Below, one piece after another: positions 27,019 through 35,302 of a stretch of DNA of 64,000 bases. This DNA comes from Paenibacillus nanensis. Lineage in GTDB: Bacteria; Bacillota; Bacilli; Paenibacillales; Paenibacillaceae. The notes beneath the pieces were generated by a model. It was not told the origin of the DNA, searched no databases, and saw only the letters and a program-made list of their open reading frames with translations. The position numbers were made by a program, and so were the translations under genes. The stretch covers positions 124,001 through 188,000 of the forward strand of contig NZ_QXQA01000010.1 of the NCBI RefSeq assembly GCF_003583765.1, in the 5' to 3' direction. Within the stretch, counting starts at the first letter, position 1. Every line of letters starts with the position of its first letter.

Positions 27019-27479
27019 GTGCTAATATGCCGACTAACCTCCCAATAAAGCATGCCATCCTTGGCGGCCGTTCTCGTCATGCCAAGCTTCTCCAGAACCC
27101 GAATGGAAGCGCCGTTCGTGTCCGTGCAATCGGCTTTGACGACGTCGACCTGCCCGGTGGCGAAAGCCCAATCCAGCAGCGCGCGCACGGCTTCTGTCGC
27201 GACGCCTTTCCCTTGCGCCGACGGCAAGATGCCGTAGCCGACTTCAACCGTCCGGTCGACCGGCTTGCCTTTGAAGCCGATGTCTCCGACGACTTGACCG
27301 TCTACTTGATTCATGACGAGCCATACTCCCCATCCGAGCAAGGCAGGGTCTGACGCTAGCTGCTCTAAATAACCCGCGATGTGCGGGCCCATCTTGTAAT
27401 GATCTTTGTGCCTCATGAAACTCTCTTGTGTGCAAGGCTCGAGCAGTAAGCGGTTTGTCGTTATTTTCATAAAGCTCAT
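27012..27479 (-). CDS. GNAT acetyltransferase (RimJ/RimL type)
   Basis: This GNAT-family N-acetyltransferase of 155 aa shows the RimJ/RimL-like features TNRLLLEPCTQES, VGDIGFKGKP, VGYGILPSAQGKGVATEAVRALLDWAF (acetyl-CoA site) and NGASIRVLEKLGM. It is the last gene of a three-gene minus-strand cluster and starts at TAATG, sharing a base with the stop of the exporter gene, so it is translationally coupled. Substrate unknown. Confidence 0.88.
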   Translation of the reverse strand: MSFMKITTNRLLLEPCTQESFMRHKDHYKMGPHIAGYLEQLASDPALLGWGVWLVMNQVDGQVVGDIGFKGKPVDRTVEVGYGILPSAQGKGVATEAVRALLDWAFATGQVDVVKADCTDTNGASIRVLEKLGMTRTAAKDGMLYWEVSRHISTQ

Positions 27480-28405
27480 TATACCATATCGGGCCTGAGA
27501 CCATGCGTCCGAGCATCCTTCCGTTGCATAAATAGGACGCCGACAAGGACGATCACGCCGCCGGTAATCTGCTGTGGAGTTAAGTATTGCTGCAGAAACG
27601 CCGCGCTAAGCGCCGCTGCCAATATCGGCTCCAGGTAGCTGATGACAGATGCGCGGTTCGGTCCGAGCAGCCGGACGCCGTAAGCGAATAAGGTGATGGC
27701 GCCGAAGGTTGAGAAGAGGGCAAGACCTCCGGCCGCTCCCCATGCCTGTAAAGAGCCGGGGCCCGCTAGACCGTCCAGGCTTCCGGTCATCCAAGCAACC
27801 GCTATTAACGGGATAGCGGCAAAGCCGGCAATGTAGGCGGAACTGACGTAAGCGCTCGACTGCTTCAGAACGTGTTCGCTGACCAGAATGTAGAGGGCGT
27901 AAACGACCGAGCAGAACAAAGCGAGGAAGTAGCCCAGCGCTTGGTCCGAAGCGGCTTTTTCCCAGTTGCTCATGAACATGACAACGAGCCCGATGAAGGA
28001 GACGGCGGGCGGGGCGTACTGAAGAACGCCCGTCTTCGCGCGGGATTTGCGCGCGTGCAAGAGGCTGACCCATATCGGATACGTGTAAAAGACAGTGACT
28101 GCCGCGCCGACCGGAATAAAACGATAGGCGAAGAACAGGAGGAGCGCCATCAGAGCGTATCCGGCGATTCCCATTCCCGCCAATTGAAAAAGAGTCTTCC
28201 GGCTGACGCGCCAGCCGCCGCCCGAGAGCGGCATGAATGCCCAAAATAGGATGGCCGCTATCGAAAATCTGGCGGCAAGCAGCAGCTCGGGCGGCCAGCC
28301 TGCGGCATAGGCGGATTGCGCGAATAGGCCCATGGCGCCGAAGCCGGCGGCGGACAGGGCAGCCGCGGCATAGCCTTTTGAAGACAGCTTTATAGAGCGA
28401 CCCAT
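27479..28405 (-). CDS. EamA/DMT-family exporter
   Basis: This ten-span drug/metabolite transporter has 308 aa and two EamA repeats (for example GAAVTVFYTYPIWVSLLHARKSR in the first half and GPNRASVISYLEPILAAALSAAFL in the second). The ATG at 28405 is chosen because GGAGGA lies about 8 nt upstream; the longer frame overlaps the metallo-hydrolase gene and is very basic. The start overlaps the end of that gene by 16 bp. Family members export amino acids or other small metabolites, which would fit the divergent Lrp-type regulator. Confidence 0.88.
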   Translation of the reverse strand: MGRSIKLSSKGYAAAALSAAGFGAMGLFAQSAYAAGWPPELLLAARFSIAAILFWAFMPLSGGGWRVSRKTLFQLAGMGIAGYALMALLLFFAYRFIPVGAAVTVFYTYPIWVSLLHARKSRAKTGVLQYAPPAVSFIGLVVMFMSNWEKAASDQALGYFLALFCSVVYALYILVSEHVLKQSSAYVSSAYIAGFAAIPLIAVAWMTGSLDGLAGPGSLQAWGAAGGLALFSTFGAITLFAYGVRLLGPNRASVISYLEPILAAALSAAFLQQYLTPQQITGGVIVLVGVLFMQRKDARTHGLRPDMV

Positions 28406-29145
28406 TCCCCGTCCTCCGGAACGGCGACGCGATCCGCCATGCCTTCTATCCGCATGTCTTCTCTTAGCGCTGCTCGAGTCAGTCCGCAATGATTCCACGC
28501 TTCCAAATGTGCGACGACGACTTTCGTCTCCGGCGCGCGCTCCAGCACGGCCATCATATCATTGATCCCCATCGTTATTGGACCGCCGGCTGGGAACCTT
28601 GCCTCACCTGCGAACAGTACAGCCGCATTAGGGCGGAATGCGTCAAGCGCGGCTCCGACCTCCTCGCACCACACGGTGTCGCCTGCGATATACAGCGTTT
28701 CTTGCTGAGATTCCAGCACGAATCCGGACACGGTCCCCATTTTTTGCCCGATTGCTCCCCGGCCATGGCGGCCCCCTGTTCGAGTGATACGCAGGTCCAA
28801 TAGCGCTGCGGCGGATTGGAGTTCAAGCGGCATAACGGCGGCGAAGCCCTCCTTGCGGAATGCGTCCGCATCCTCGGACTGGCACAGCAGCGTAATATCC
28901 TTCGGAAGCCATTCAGCCGCCGCCTGATCAAAGTGGTCGGGATGCCGGTGCGTCACGATGACGGCGTCGATCGGCGGAAGCTGCTCCAGCGTCATTGGCA
29001 GATCTACTGTAGGGTTGCGAAGCTGCGGGAGCATGCTCGGCGTCGGGTCGAAGCTGCCTTTCGGGCTAAACATCGGATCGATCAGCAGCCTGCGGCCTCC
29101 GATTTCAATAAGCAGGGTCGCATGGCGAATCAATTGGATTTTCAT
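28390..29145 (-). CDS. MBL-fold metallo-hydrolase (UlaG-like)
   Basis: This is a cytoplasmic metallo-beta-lactamase-fold enzyme of 251 aa. The metal site motif is THRHPDHFD (HxHxDH), with further ligands likely in YIAGDTVW and VVAHLEAWNHC. The N-terminal IQLIRHATLLIEIGGRRLLIDP is typical of the UlaG/YtkL-like group. It starts the minus-strand cluster with an exporter and an acetyltransferase, divergent from an Lrp regulator about 120 bp away. The substrate is unknown. Confidence 0.88.
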   Translation of the reverse strand: MKIQLIRHATLLIEIGGRRLLIDPMFSPKGSFDPTPSMLPQLRNPTVDLPMTLEQLPPIDAVIVTHRHPDHFDQAAAEWLPKDITLLCQSEDADAFRKEGFAAVMPLELQSAAALLDLRITRTGGRHGRGAIGQKMGTVSGFVLESQQETLYIAGDTVWCEEVGAALDAFRPNAAVLFAGEARFPAGGPITMGINDMMAVLERAPETKVVVAHLEAWNHCGLTRAALREDMRIEGMADRVAVPEDGEWVAL

Positions 29146-29266
29146 CGGTTAACCTCTTCTCAATTAGAATGTAATCCGATTATAATGCGAAGAACGGAAA
29201 CCGCACATAGCTTGAATCAAGAGAATGTGCGCAGCAACTTGATTCGTGAAAGGAGTCGCGCTGGAG

Positions 29267-29683
29267 ATGTTGGATCAGACGGATTACGCCATCTTGGCAT
29301 GTTTGCAGGAGAATGCAAGAATGCAGCTGAAGGAGATCGGGGAGCGCGTGCATATGACAGGGCAGGCTGTGGCGAACCGGATCGCGCGGCTTGAAGAGAC
29401 CGGCGTATTGCTCGGCTACACGGTCCGTATAGATGAGACGAAGCTGGAGAAACCGTATGAGGCCCTTATTACGGTTTTTCTGAAGTCGGGCGACCATGCG
29501 GCGTTTCGGGCATGGGCCGCAGCAGAGCCGGCGGTAACGGAGCTTCACCGCGTAACAGGAGAAGGCTGCTATTGGCTGAAGGCGCGTTACCGCGATCCGG
29601 CCGGACTGTCCGATTTTCTGGAGGAGCTAGTACGTTTCGGGAACTATAAGGTGAGCACTTCAATTGGCCGGTTGAAAGGCTAG
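29267..29683 (+). CDS. Lrp/AsnC family transcriptional regulator
   Basis: This DNA-binding regulator has 138 aa. An N-terminal HTH opens with LDQTDYAILACLQENARMQLKEIGERVHMTGQAVANRI, and an RAM-like ligand-binding domain follows (HRVTGEGCYWLKARYRD). The ATG at 29267 is preferred over an in-frame GTG 21 bp upstream because AAAGGAG (29249-29254) lies between them. It is divergent from the metallo-hydrolase/exporter/acetyltransferase cluster, its probable target. An ATTATAAT element in the shared gap (29179-29186) could serve as a -10 on either strand. Confidence 0.88.
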   Translation: MLDQTDYAILACLQENARMQLKEIGERVHMTGQAVANRIARLEETGVLLGYTVRIDETKLEKPYEALITVFLKSGDHAAFRAWAAAEPAVTELHRVTGEGCYWLKARYRDPAGLSDFLEELVRFGNYKVSTSIGRLKG

Positions 29684-29726
29684 ACTCCAGGTTCATCCAA
29701 TAAGGACAGGCTCGTCAATTTGCCTA

Positions 29727-29776
29727 TTGACCACTCTGGTCAACAGGTTTACAATGAAATTGACCACTCTGGTCAA
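29727..29776 (+). promoter_or_regulatory. tetR promoter with two identical palindromic operators
   Basis: TTGACC (29727-29732), 17-bp spacer, TACAAT (29750-29755). TTGACCACTCTGGTCAA occurs twice, at 29727-29743 (overlapping the -35) and 29760-29776 (at and after the expected start of transcription). Centres are 33 bp apart, about three helical turns, so both sites face the same side of the DNA. This fits tight autorepression by the TetR protein encoded just downstream. Confidence 0.85.
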
Positions 29777-29804
29777 TAAGCTGGTTGTCAGGAGGACAGA
29801 TCGA

Positions 29805-30425
29805 TTGTTTGCCAAGTTTCTAAGCATAGAGGAAGAGAAAAGAGAGCGCGTGATCAACGCCGCCATGAAGGAGTTTGCGCAGAAAGGCTATTCCGCTGCG
29901 TCAACGAATGAAATCGCGAAGGAAGCGGGTATTTCGAAGGGCTTGCTGTTTCATTATTTTACGAGCAAGAAGGATATGTACCTGTACTTGTATGATCACT
30001 CGATAGAGATGCTGGTCAACGAAGTCGAAGCAAAGGTGGACCGGGAGGAAAGAGATTTCTTCAAAAAGATACGGCAGACGGCAGTTGTGAAGCTGGGGAT
30101 CTATAATGTGCATCCGGACTTGTTTCAGTTTATGGAAAAGGCGTTTTTCGAGGAGTCGCCCGAAGTGAAGCCGGAGCTGCTGGAACGGTATAAACGGATT
30201 GCGGCTAGCGAGTATAGCCATATGTTCGCAGACATCGACACCTCCAAATTTAAAGACGGAGTCGATCCGGGCAGAGCTTTGCAGGTCGTCCTATGGTCTA
30301 TGGAGGGGCTCGGAGAAAAGATGCGTGAGCAGCATAGGCGTGTAGGAGGAGAGCTCCAAATCGAAGAGCTTATGTCGGAATTTGATGCCTATATGGAACT
30401 GTTCGAACGTAGTTTTTACAAGTAA
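29805..30425 (+). CDS. TetR/AcrR family repressor of the ABC-2 exporter operon
   Basis: This is a TetR-type regulator of 206 aa. The HTH occupies about residues 10-55: RERVINAAMKEFAQKGYSAASTNEIAKEAGISKGLLFHYFTSK. The rest is a helical ligand-binding domain. The TTG at 29805 is chosen: AGGAGG lies 9 nt upstream, and longer frames would translate the promoter and both operators. Downstream genes encode an ABC-2 exporter with the same orientation, so the ligand is probably a compound the exporter expels (inference). Confidence 0.92.
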   Translation: MFAKFLSIEEEKRERVINAAMKEFAQKGYSAASTNEIAKEAGISKGLLFHYFTSKKDMYLYLYDHSIEMLVNEVEAKVDREERDFFKKIRQTAVVKLGIYNVHPDLFQFMEKAFFEESPEVKPELLERYKRIAASEYSHMFADIDTSKFKDGVDPGRALQVVLWSMEGLGEKMREQHRRVGGELQIEELMSEFDAYMELFERSFYK

Positions 30426-30497
30426 AAGGGTCCATGCACAACAAGCACATGCTTACGAAATAGGTTTTTCTTCGCAAAACATGGGGGAGGGTTCATC

Positions 30498-31394
30498 ATG
30501 CCAGTCATTGAATTGAACGGCTTAACCAAAACGTACGGCGGAGCGCGCGGCATTACGGATTTGAGCTTTACGGTGGAGGAGGGCGAAATCTTCGGATTTA
30601 TCGGTCCGAACGGGGCGGGCAAGTCCACGACGATCCGCACGATGCTCGGGCTGATCTATCCGACCGGGGGCAGCGCCAAAATATTCGGTAAAGACTGTCT
30701 GCAGCACGGCACGGAGATAAAGAAGGAGATCGGTTATTTGCCTTCGGAAGTGTTCTATTACGACAATATGAAGGTGAAAGATCTGCTTCAGTATTCCGCA
30801 AGCTTCTACAAAAAGGATTCTCGCAAGCGCATGCGGGAGCTGGCGGAGCGGATGGAGCTGGATTTGAACAAGCGAATCGACGATCTGTCGCTGGGCAACA
30901 AGAAGAAGGTCGGCATTGTGCAGGGCCTGCTCCATGAGCCGAGGCTGATCATTCTCGACGAGCCGACAAGCGGACTGGATCCGCTCATGCAGCAGCGGTT
31001 CTTCGAGCTTCTTGAGGAGGAGAACCGGAAAGGCGCGACGATTCTGTTCTCCTCCCATATTTTGAGCGAGGTGCAGAGGCTGTGCAGTCGTGTGGCGATT
31101 ATTAAAGAAGGCCGGCTTATCGCGCTTGAGAAAATGAGCGAGCTGAAGGGCAGCACCTATAAGAAGTTTAAGCTGGCGGCAAAGTCTGACGTTGACGCGT
31201 CTGCATTCGGCATTCCCGGCGTCATGGAGTGGAAGTCTGAAGGAGGAGAGGTCAGCTTCCTGTTCAAAGGCGATATCAACGAAATTTTGCGCCGGATCGC
31301 GGGGCTGGAGCTGGAGAATTTGTGGGTGGAGGAGCCCGACTTAGAGGAAATTTTCATGCACTATTACGAATCGCGGGAAGGTGCGGGCGCATGA
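30498..31394 (+). CDS. ABC-2 exporter ATP-binding protein
   Basis: This ATPase subunit has 298 aa. Walker A is GPNGAGKST, the signature is the variant LSLGNKKKVG, and Walker B is RLIILDEPTSGLDP; the H-loop His is in FSSHILSEVQ. A C-terminal accessory domain of about 80 residues follows. It overlaps the first permease by 4 bp. The arrangement ATPase plus two related permeases is typical of multidrug or bacitracin-like exporters. Confidence 0.92.
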   Translation: MPVIELNGLTKTYGGARGITDLSFTVEEGEIFGFIGPNGAGKSTTIRTMLGLIYPTGGSAKIFGKDCLQHGTEIKKEIGYLPSEVFYYDNMKVKDLLQYSASFYKKDSRKRMRELAERMELDLNKRIDDLSLGNKKKVGIVQGLLHEPRLIILDEPTSGLDPLMQQRFFELLEEENRKGATILFSSHILSEVQRLCSRVAIIKEGRLIALEKMSELKGSTYKKFKLAAKSDVDASAFGIPGVMEWKSEGGEVSFLFKGDINEILRRIAGLELENLWVEEPDLEEIFMHYYESREGAGA

Positions 31395-32188
31395 ACATGT
31401 ACCTTTATGAGCTGAGAATGAACCGAAAGTCCGCCTTCATTTGGATGGCGGCGCTTGCCGGCATTGCGGGTCTCTTTATGTCCATGTATCCGACGTTTGC
31501 GGAGGGCGCCGAACAGTTTAAAGAGGTACTGAGGACGATGCCGGAGGAAGTCCTGCAAGCGCTCGGCCTTCAGATCGACAGCATGGCTACGCTGCTGGGG
31601 TTTTATTCTTATTTATTCCTATACGTTTTGTTATGCGGCGCTATTCAAGCGATTCATCTCGGAGCTTCCATCGTGTCCAAAGAAACCCGGGAGAAGACGG
31701 CGGATTTTCTGCTTGCCAAGCCGGTGACCAGAAGCAAAATAATCGGGATGAAGGCTCTCGCCGCTTTGACGATTTTGCTGATTACGAATGTCGTTTATTT
31801 CGGGGCCGCTGCGCTAATTGCCGAGACGGTTCAGCGAGAATCGTTCAGCTATAGCGCGTTCGTCCTGATCAATCTTTCGCTGCTGTTTACGCAGCTCATC
31901 TTCCTGGCCGTCGGCTTTGCGGCGGCGATGCTGCTGCCGCGTTTGCGAACCGTGCTGCCGATGTCGCTTGGCGTTGTGTTTGCGTTTTTTATGCTCTCAG
32001 CCGTCGGCGCAACAACAGGGGACAGCAAGCTTCGTTATTTAACGCCTTTCCAATATTTCGACCGCGCGTATATTGTGCAGCACAAGGAATATGAGCTTGA
32101 GTTTGTCGTGACGGGGGTTATCGTAATTGCCGTCTGCGCGTTGATTACTGTGATCCGGTATTTGAAGCGAGACGTGCATGTGAGTTAG
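31391..32188 (+). CDS. ABC-2 family permease
   Basis: This is a six-span membrane subunit of 265 aa. Features include an N-terminal span after YELRMNRKSAFIW and the conserved cytoplasmic stretch SKETREKTADFLLAKPVTRSKIIGMK. The start at the ATGA overlap with the ATPase gene is chosen; a longer frame into the ATPase gene lacks an SD. It shares the KTADFLLAKP motif with the next permease, so the two are paralogues that probably form a heterodimer. Confidence 0.9.
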   Translation: MNMYLYELRMNRKSAFIWMAALAGIAGLFMSMYPTFAEGAEQFKEVLRTMPEEVLQALGLQIDSMATLLGFYSYLFLYVLLCGAIQAIHLGASIVSKETREKTADFLLAKPVTRSKIIGMKALAALTILLITNVVYFGAAALIAETVQRESFSYSAFVLINLSLLFTQLIFLAVGFAAAMLLPRLRTVLPMSLGVVFAFFMLSAVGATTGDSKLRYLTPFQYFDRAYIVQHKEYELEFVVTGVIVIAVCALITVIRYLKRDVHVS

Positions 32189-32200
32189 GAGGCGTTTAGG

Positions 32201-33001
32201 ATGAACCTGTTTTGGAGAGAGCTGAAGGCAAGCAGGAAGTCGCTTATCATTTGGATAATCGGTATCGTGGCGATGGTGGGCGCGGGCATGGGCAAGTTCG
32301 CAAGCCTGTCGGGGTCGGGCGAGGCGATGGTTGAGTTGATGGCCGATCTGCCTAAACCGCTGCAGGCGGTGCTGGGGCTGAACGGGCTGGATATATCCAC
32401 GGTGATGGGCTATTACGGCATGTTCTATTTGTACTTGGTCATTATGGGCGCGGTTCATGCCTCCATGCTCGGTGCGAATGCGTTGGCGAAGGAGGAGCGG
32501 GACAAAACGGCGGAGTTTCTGCTCGCAAAGCCGATCTCTCGAATGACCATTTTGCTGACAAAGCTGTCGTCCGTCGTCGTTCAAATGGTTATTTTTAATG
32601 CGGTAATGACGGTCTCTTCCATCGCTTTTGCTGCCCCGTACGCGGATGGCGGAGCGTCCGCCGTGACCTCGGATATTTTGCGCTTGATGCTGGGCACGCT
32701 GCTTATTCAGCTTCTGTTCGCCAGCGTCGGTATGGCCATTGCTGCGGCAGGGCGGAATCCGAAGCGGGCGGGAGCTTGGTCGGCAGGCGTCATGCTGTTG
32801 ACGTTTTTCCTTTCGATCGCCATCGATATTCGCGAGGGGATCGAGGCCTTGCGCTTTTTGACGCCATTTCAATATTTTGCCGCTCCCGATGTGTTGAATG
32901 AGGGATTGAGCGCCGCTTTCATCGTCTTGTCGATCGGCGTCACGCTGGCGGCTATAGCGGTTACAATCGCGGCATACAGGCGCCGGGATATGCAGGTGTA
33001 A
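32201..33001 (+). CDS. ABC-2 family permease (second subunit)
   Basis: This is the second six-span permease, 266 aa. It contains KEERDKTAEFLLAKPISRMTILLTKL, closely matching the upstream permease, and a matching final segment FLTPFQYFAAPDVL (FLTPFQYFDRAYI region in its partner is equivalent). An SD-like TAGGAGG precedes the ATG. It is co-transcribed with the tetR, ATPase and first permease genes, and with the VOC-protein gene 20 bp downstream. Confidence 0.9.
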   Translation: MNLFWRELKASRKSLIIWIIGIVAMVGAGMGKFASLSGSGEAMVELMADLPKPLQAVLGLNGLDISTVMGYYGMFYLYLVIMGAVHASMLGANALAKEERDKTAEFLLAKPISRMTILLTKLSSVVVQMVIFNAVMTVSSIAFAAPYADGGASAVTSDILRLMLGTLLIQLLFASVGMAIAAAGRNPKRAGAWSAGVMLLTFFLSIAIDIREGIEALRFLTPFQYFAAPDVLNEGLSAAFIVLSIGVTLAAIAVTIAAYRRRDMQV

Positions 33002-33021
33002 CGGGGGAGGAGGGGCATCGA

Positions 33022-33423
33022 TTGATCTATGAAATGACCGTTCAAGTTCGGGTATCCGATATGACGGAAGGGCAGAAGTGGTACCAAATGCTGCTGAATA
33101 AGAAGCCGGATTTTATACCGCATGAAGGCTTTGCGGAATGGGAGCTAATCCCCGGATGCTGGCTGCAAGTAGCGGAAGGCGTTCCTTCAGAAGGCAGCGG
33201 GCCCATTCGGCTAGGTATTGTTAATCTTGAGGCTGAGCGGGAACGGCTTGTAAAGGAACTGCAAGTAGAATACTTTGAAATCTGCTCCCGGGCGGAAGTG
33301 CCAGTGAAATGGGCGACCTTTTCCGACCCTTGGGGAAATCGGATCGGGCTCTTCGAATACGTCGACCCATCCGATACGAAGGAGCGAGTAAAGACGATTT
33401 TAGGACGGATATGTAACTCGTAG
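33022..33423 (+). CDS. VOC/glyoxalase-fold protein
   Basis: This small protein (133 aa) has the vicinal-oxygen-chelate fold: VQVRVSDMTEGQKWYQ at the start and FSDPWGNRIGLFEY near the end. The TTG start is supported by the purine-rich SD GGGAGGAGGGG about 6 nt upstream; an ATG four codons later is an alternative. As the last gene of the TetR-controlled exporter operon it may sequester or modify the exported compound; this is speculative. Confidence 0.82.
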   Translation: MIYEMTVQVRVSDMTEGQKWYQMLLNKKPDFIPHEGFAEWELIPGCWLQVAEGVPSEGSGPIRLGIVNLEAERERLVKELQVEYFEICSRAEVPVKWATFSDPWGNRIGLFEYVDPSDTKERVKTILGRICNS

Positions 33424-33432
33424 AAGCTGTGC

Positions 33433-33464
33433 GCCGGGCTTGCTTTATAGCTCGGCTTTTTTTT
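33433..33464 (+). terminator. rho-independent terminator of the TetR/ABC-2 operon
   Basis: GCCGGGC pairs with GCTCGGC (one G-U pair) around a 10-nt loop and is followed by eight T residues. Confidence 0.9.
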
Positions 33465-33590
33465 CGGTAAATGAGCCTGCAACGGCTCAGGCTCAGATTG
33501 CCCGAGCTGTACACTTTTTGCGGATGAGAGTTCGCGGCGTCCCCCCGCTTGCCGCATTATCGCGGGGCAGAGGTTCGCCGGTTTCATCAT

Positions 33591-34574
33591 TTAATCTCTA
33601 ACCAGCGGAAGCACAAGGCAATGAATGCCGCCGCCCAGCTTGTACATTTCACCGACCTCCACTGGGATGGTCGTGACCCCGTTCTTCTCAAGCAGCTCGA
33701 TCGTCCGGATGCCGCTGCTGGCGATGACGACCCGTCCGGGCGCTACGGGAAGCACGTTAATGGTAAGCGGCGGGTCCTCCGGATCGACGTGGATGAGCTT
33801 ATACCCTTTCTGAAGCAGATGGTCCAAAAACCAGTACGGCAGCAGCTCGCAATTGACAAGGGCTTTCTTATGGTCCACGACGAGAAAAGCCTCGTCCAGA
33901 TGGATGATCGTAGACGGCAAATCGACGGTAATCAACTCGATATCGTAAATGGATAAGATCTGCTTCGCCTGCTCGATTCCATCGTTATTGACCCGCTCCG
34001 TCCGGCCGATTGCGGCTGTCTTGGAGTCTAGCATCATGAAGCTCCCGCCCTCCGCAAAGCCGTTTCCTTGAATCGCTCCGAGGATAGGCATCCCGCGGGA
34101 AGCGTATGTTTGCTGCGCCATGCGGGTCTCTCCGTACCTCAGCTCCAATGCCAGTCTGGTCAATATGACGCCGCCAGGAATAACGAGTCCAAGGTCCCTG
34201 GTGAAGGTGCGCTCCGGCCAGCCCTCGGATTCCCCTTCTAGTTCTATGATTTCGATGCCTTCATTCGCGAGGACGTTTCGGAAATCCTCATATTGCTGCT
34301 GCATAAGCCGGTAGTCGGGCTCTGTTGTGTTGCTGCCGTCCTGAGGCGTCGTGCCTTTTACCTTTTGGTAGATTAGCGGTGACGGATGAATGTTTTTGCC
34401 ATCCTTATGCAGCAATAGAGTTTCAGGACCGGGCCGGCGCATCAGAGCTTTTCGAATTTTCCCATACTCGTTCGATACGCCCCATACATCCCCCCATATG
34501 TCGCGCAGCAGTCTCTTGTCGCTGGATAGCGCCGTTACATGTGTTCTCGAAAGATACCGATTTGCAGAATCCAT
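33591..34574 (-). CDS. amidinotransferase/dimethylargininase-family protein
   Basis: This is a cytoplasmic guanidine-group-modifying enzyme-family protein of 327 aa. The pentein-fold landmarks are RTFTRDLGLVIPGGVILTRLALELRYGE, GNGFAEGGSFMMLD, TIIHLDEAFLVVD (catalytic His region) and, near the C-terminus, GEMYKLGGGIHCLVLPLVRD with the nucleophilic Cys. Arginine deiminase, dimethylarginine hydrolase and amidinotransferases share this plan, so the exact reaction is open. The ATG at 34574 is used because AGAAAGGA lies 7 nt upstream; the longer GTG frame has no SD. Confidence 0.82.
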   Translation of the reverse strand: MDSANRYLSRTHVTALSSDKRLLRDIWGDVWGVSNEYGKIRKALMRRPGPETLLLHKDGKNIHPSPLIYQKVKGTTPQDGSNTTEPDYRLMQQQYEDFRNVLANEGIEIIELEGESEGWPERTFTRDLGLVIPGGVILTRLALELRYGETRMAQQTYASRGMPILGAIQGNGFAEGGSFMMLDSKTAAIGRTERVNNDGIEQAKQILSIYDIELITVDLPSTIIHLDEAFLVVDHKKALVNCELLPYWFLDHLLQKGYKLIHVDPEDPPLTINVLPVAPGRVVIASSGIRTIELLEKNGVTTIPVEVGEMYKLGGGIHCLVLPLVRD

Positions 34575-35022
34575 GTCAACATCCTTTCTCTCCGTTGTCT
34601 CCCCATTGTTGCCAAAAGATGCGGGCACCAATCGTCTAGTTGATGTGTGCGGGGGAACGGTTAACGTATCTCGGTCTGCGTAATGGTCACTTGCGAAAGC
34701 ATGATGACGGCCAGTGACAGACCAGCAAAGGAAAGAACGGTATTGGAGGTAGAGAGGACCCTGCTTTCGTAGGTTAGGACCTCCATCGGCTGCGTGGCTG
34801 CGGCTGCATCGTTAATCCAGTTCCTTGAAATACAGGCGTTTGTTATGGTCGGGTATGCGTTGTTGCCGGCAGGGGTCATGTTGATGAGTGTCGGGATATA
34901 CAGGCATTTCCTGGTTAACGGAGTGTGAATCGAATCGCTCATAGAGAGGGTAGAAAGTAGAGAGGCGGGGTCTGTGTAGTTACTATGCGGACTGGTCTTC
35001 TCTTGGATTTCGTAGAAAATGT
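34575..35022. other. non-coding stretch between amidinotransferase-family and amidase genes
   Basis: No gene can be defended here. A minus-strand frame (34661-34942 from its best Met) would encode a 93-aa protein with one hydrophobic segment (VLSFAGLSLAVIMLS), but it lacks an SD and resembles nothing I know. The right part merges into the palindromic repeat array starting at 35023. Confidence 0.4.
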
Positions 35023-35197
35023 TGCAAATGTGCATCAATTTTTATCGTTAGGATGTCTTCTTTCGAAAAAGGATGCAAAAATACATCATTTTCCCCACTT
35101 GAGACACGGAAGGGGCATTATGGCAACGAAATGCTGCACATTTGCATCAATTTCATTACTTGCGGACGATCTAGCTTGAAATTCCTGCATATTTGCA
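35023..35197. repeat. array of four TGCA-N4-TGCA-type palindromic repeats
   Basis: Cores TGCAAATGTGCA (35023), TGCAAAAATACA (35074), TGCACATTTGCA (35135) and TGCATATTTGCA (35186) are each followed by a TCA/GCA-TTTT tail. Spacings between starts are 51, 61 and 51 bp. The DNA between cores is not conserved. The array is downstream of the amidase stop codon. Function unknown; compare the arrays at 6.6 and 60.3 kb. Confidence 0.6.
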
Positions 35198-35302
35198 GCA
35201 TTTTGAGAATTCGGGGGGCATCATCGCGAACCGGACTGTGCGAACGGATCTTGCAGGCGGTGCGGAGATTCTTCTCCCCCCCATGAGTGAGATATGAGCT
35301 TA

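Noticed and set aside
34661-35038. Minus-strand frame (125 aa) between the amidinotransferase-family and amidase genes
   Set aside because: No SD at any Met, no recognised family, and its start runs into the repeat array; a hydrophobic segment alone is not enough.
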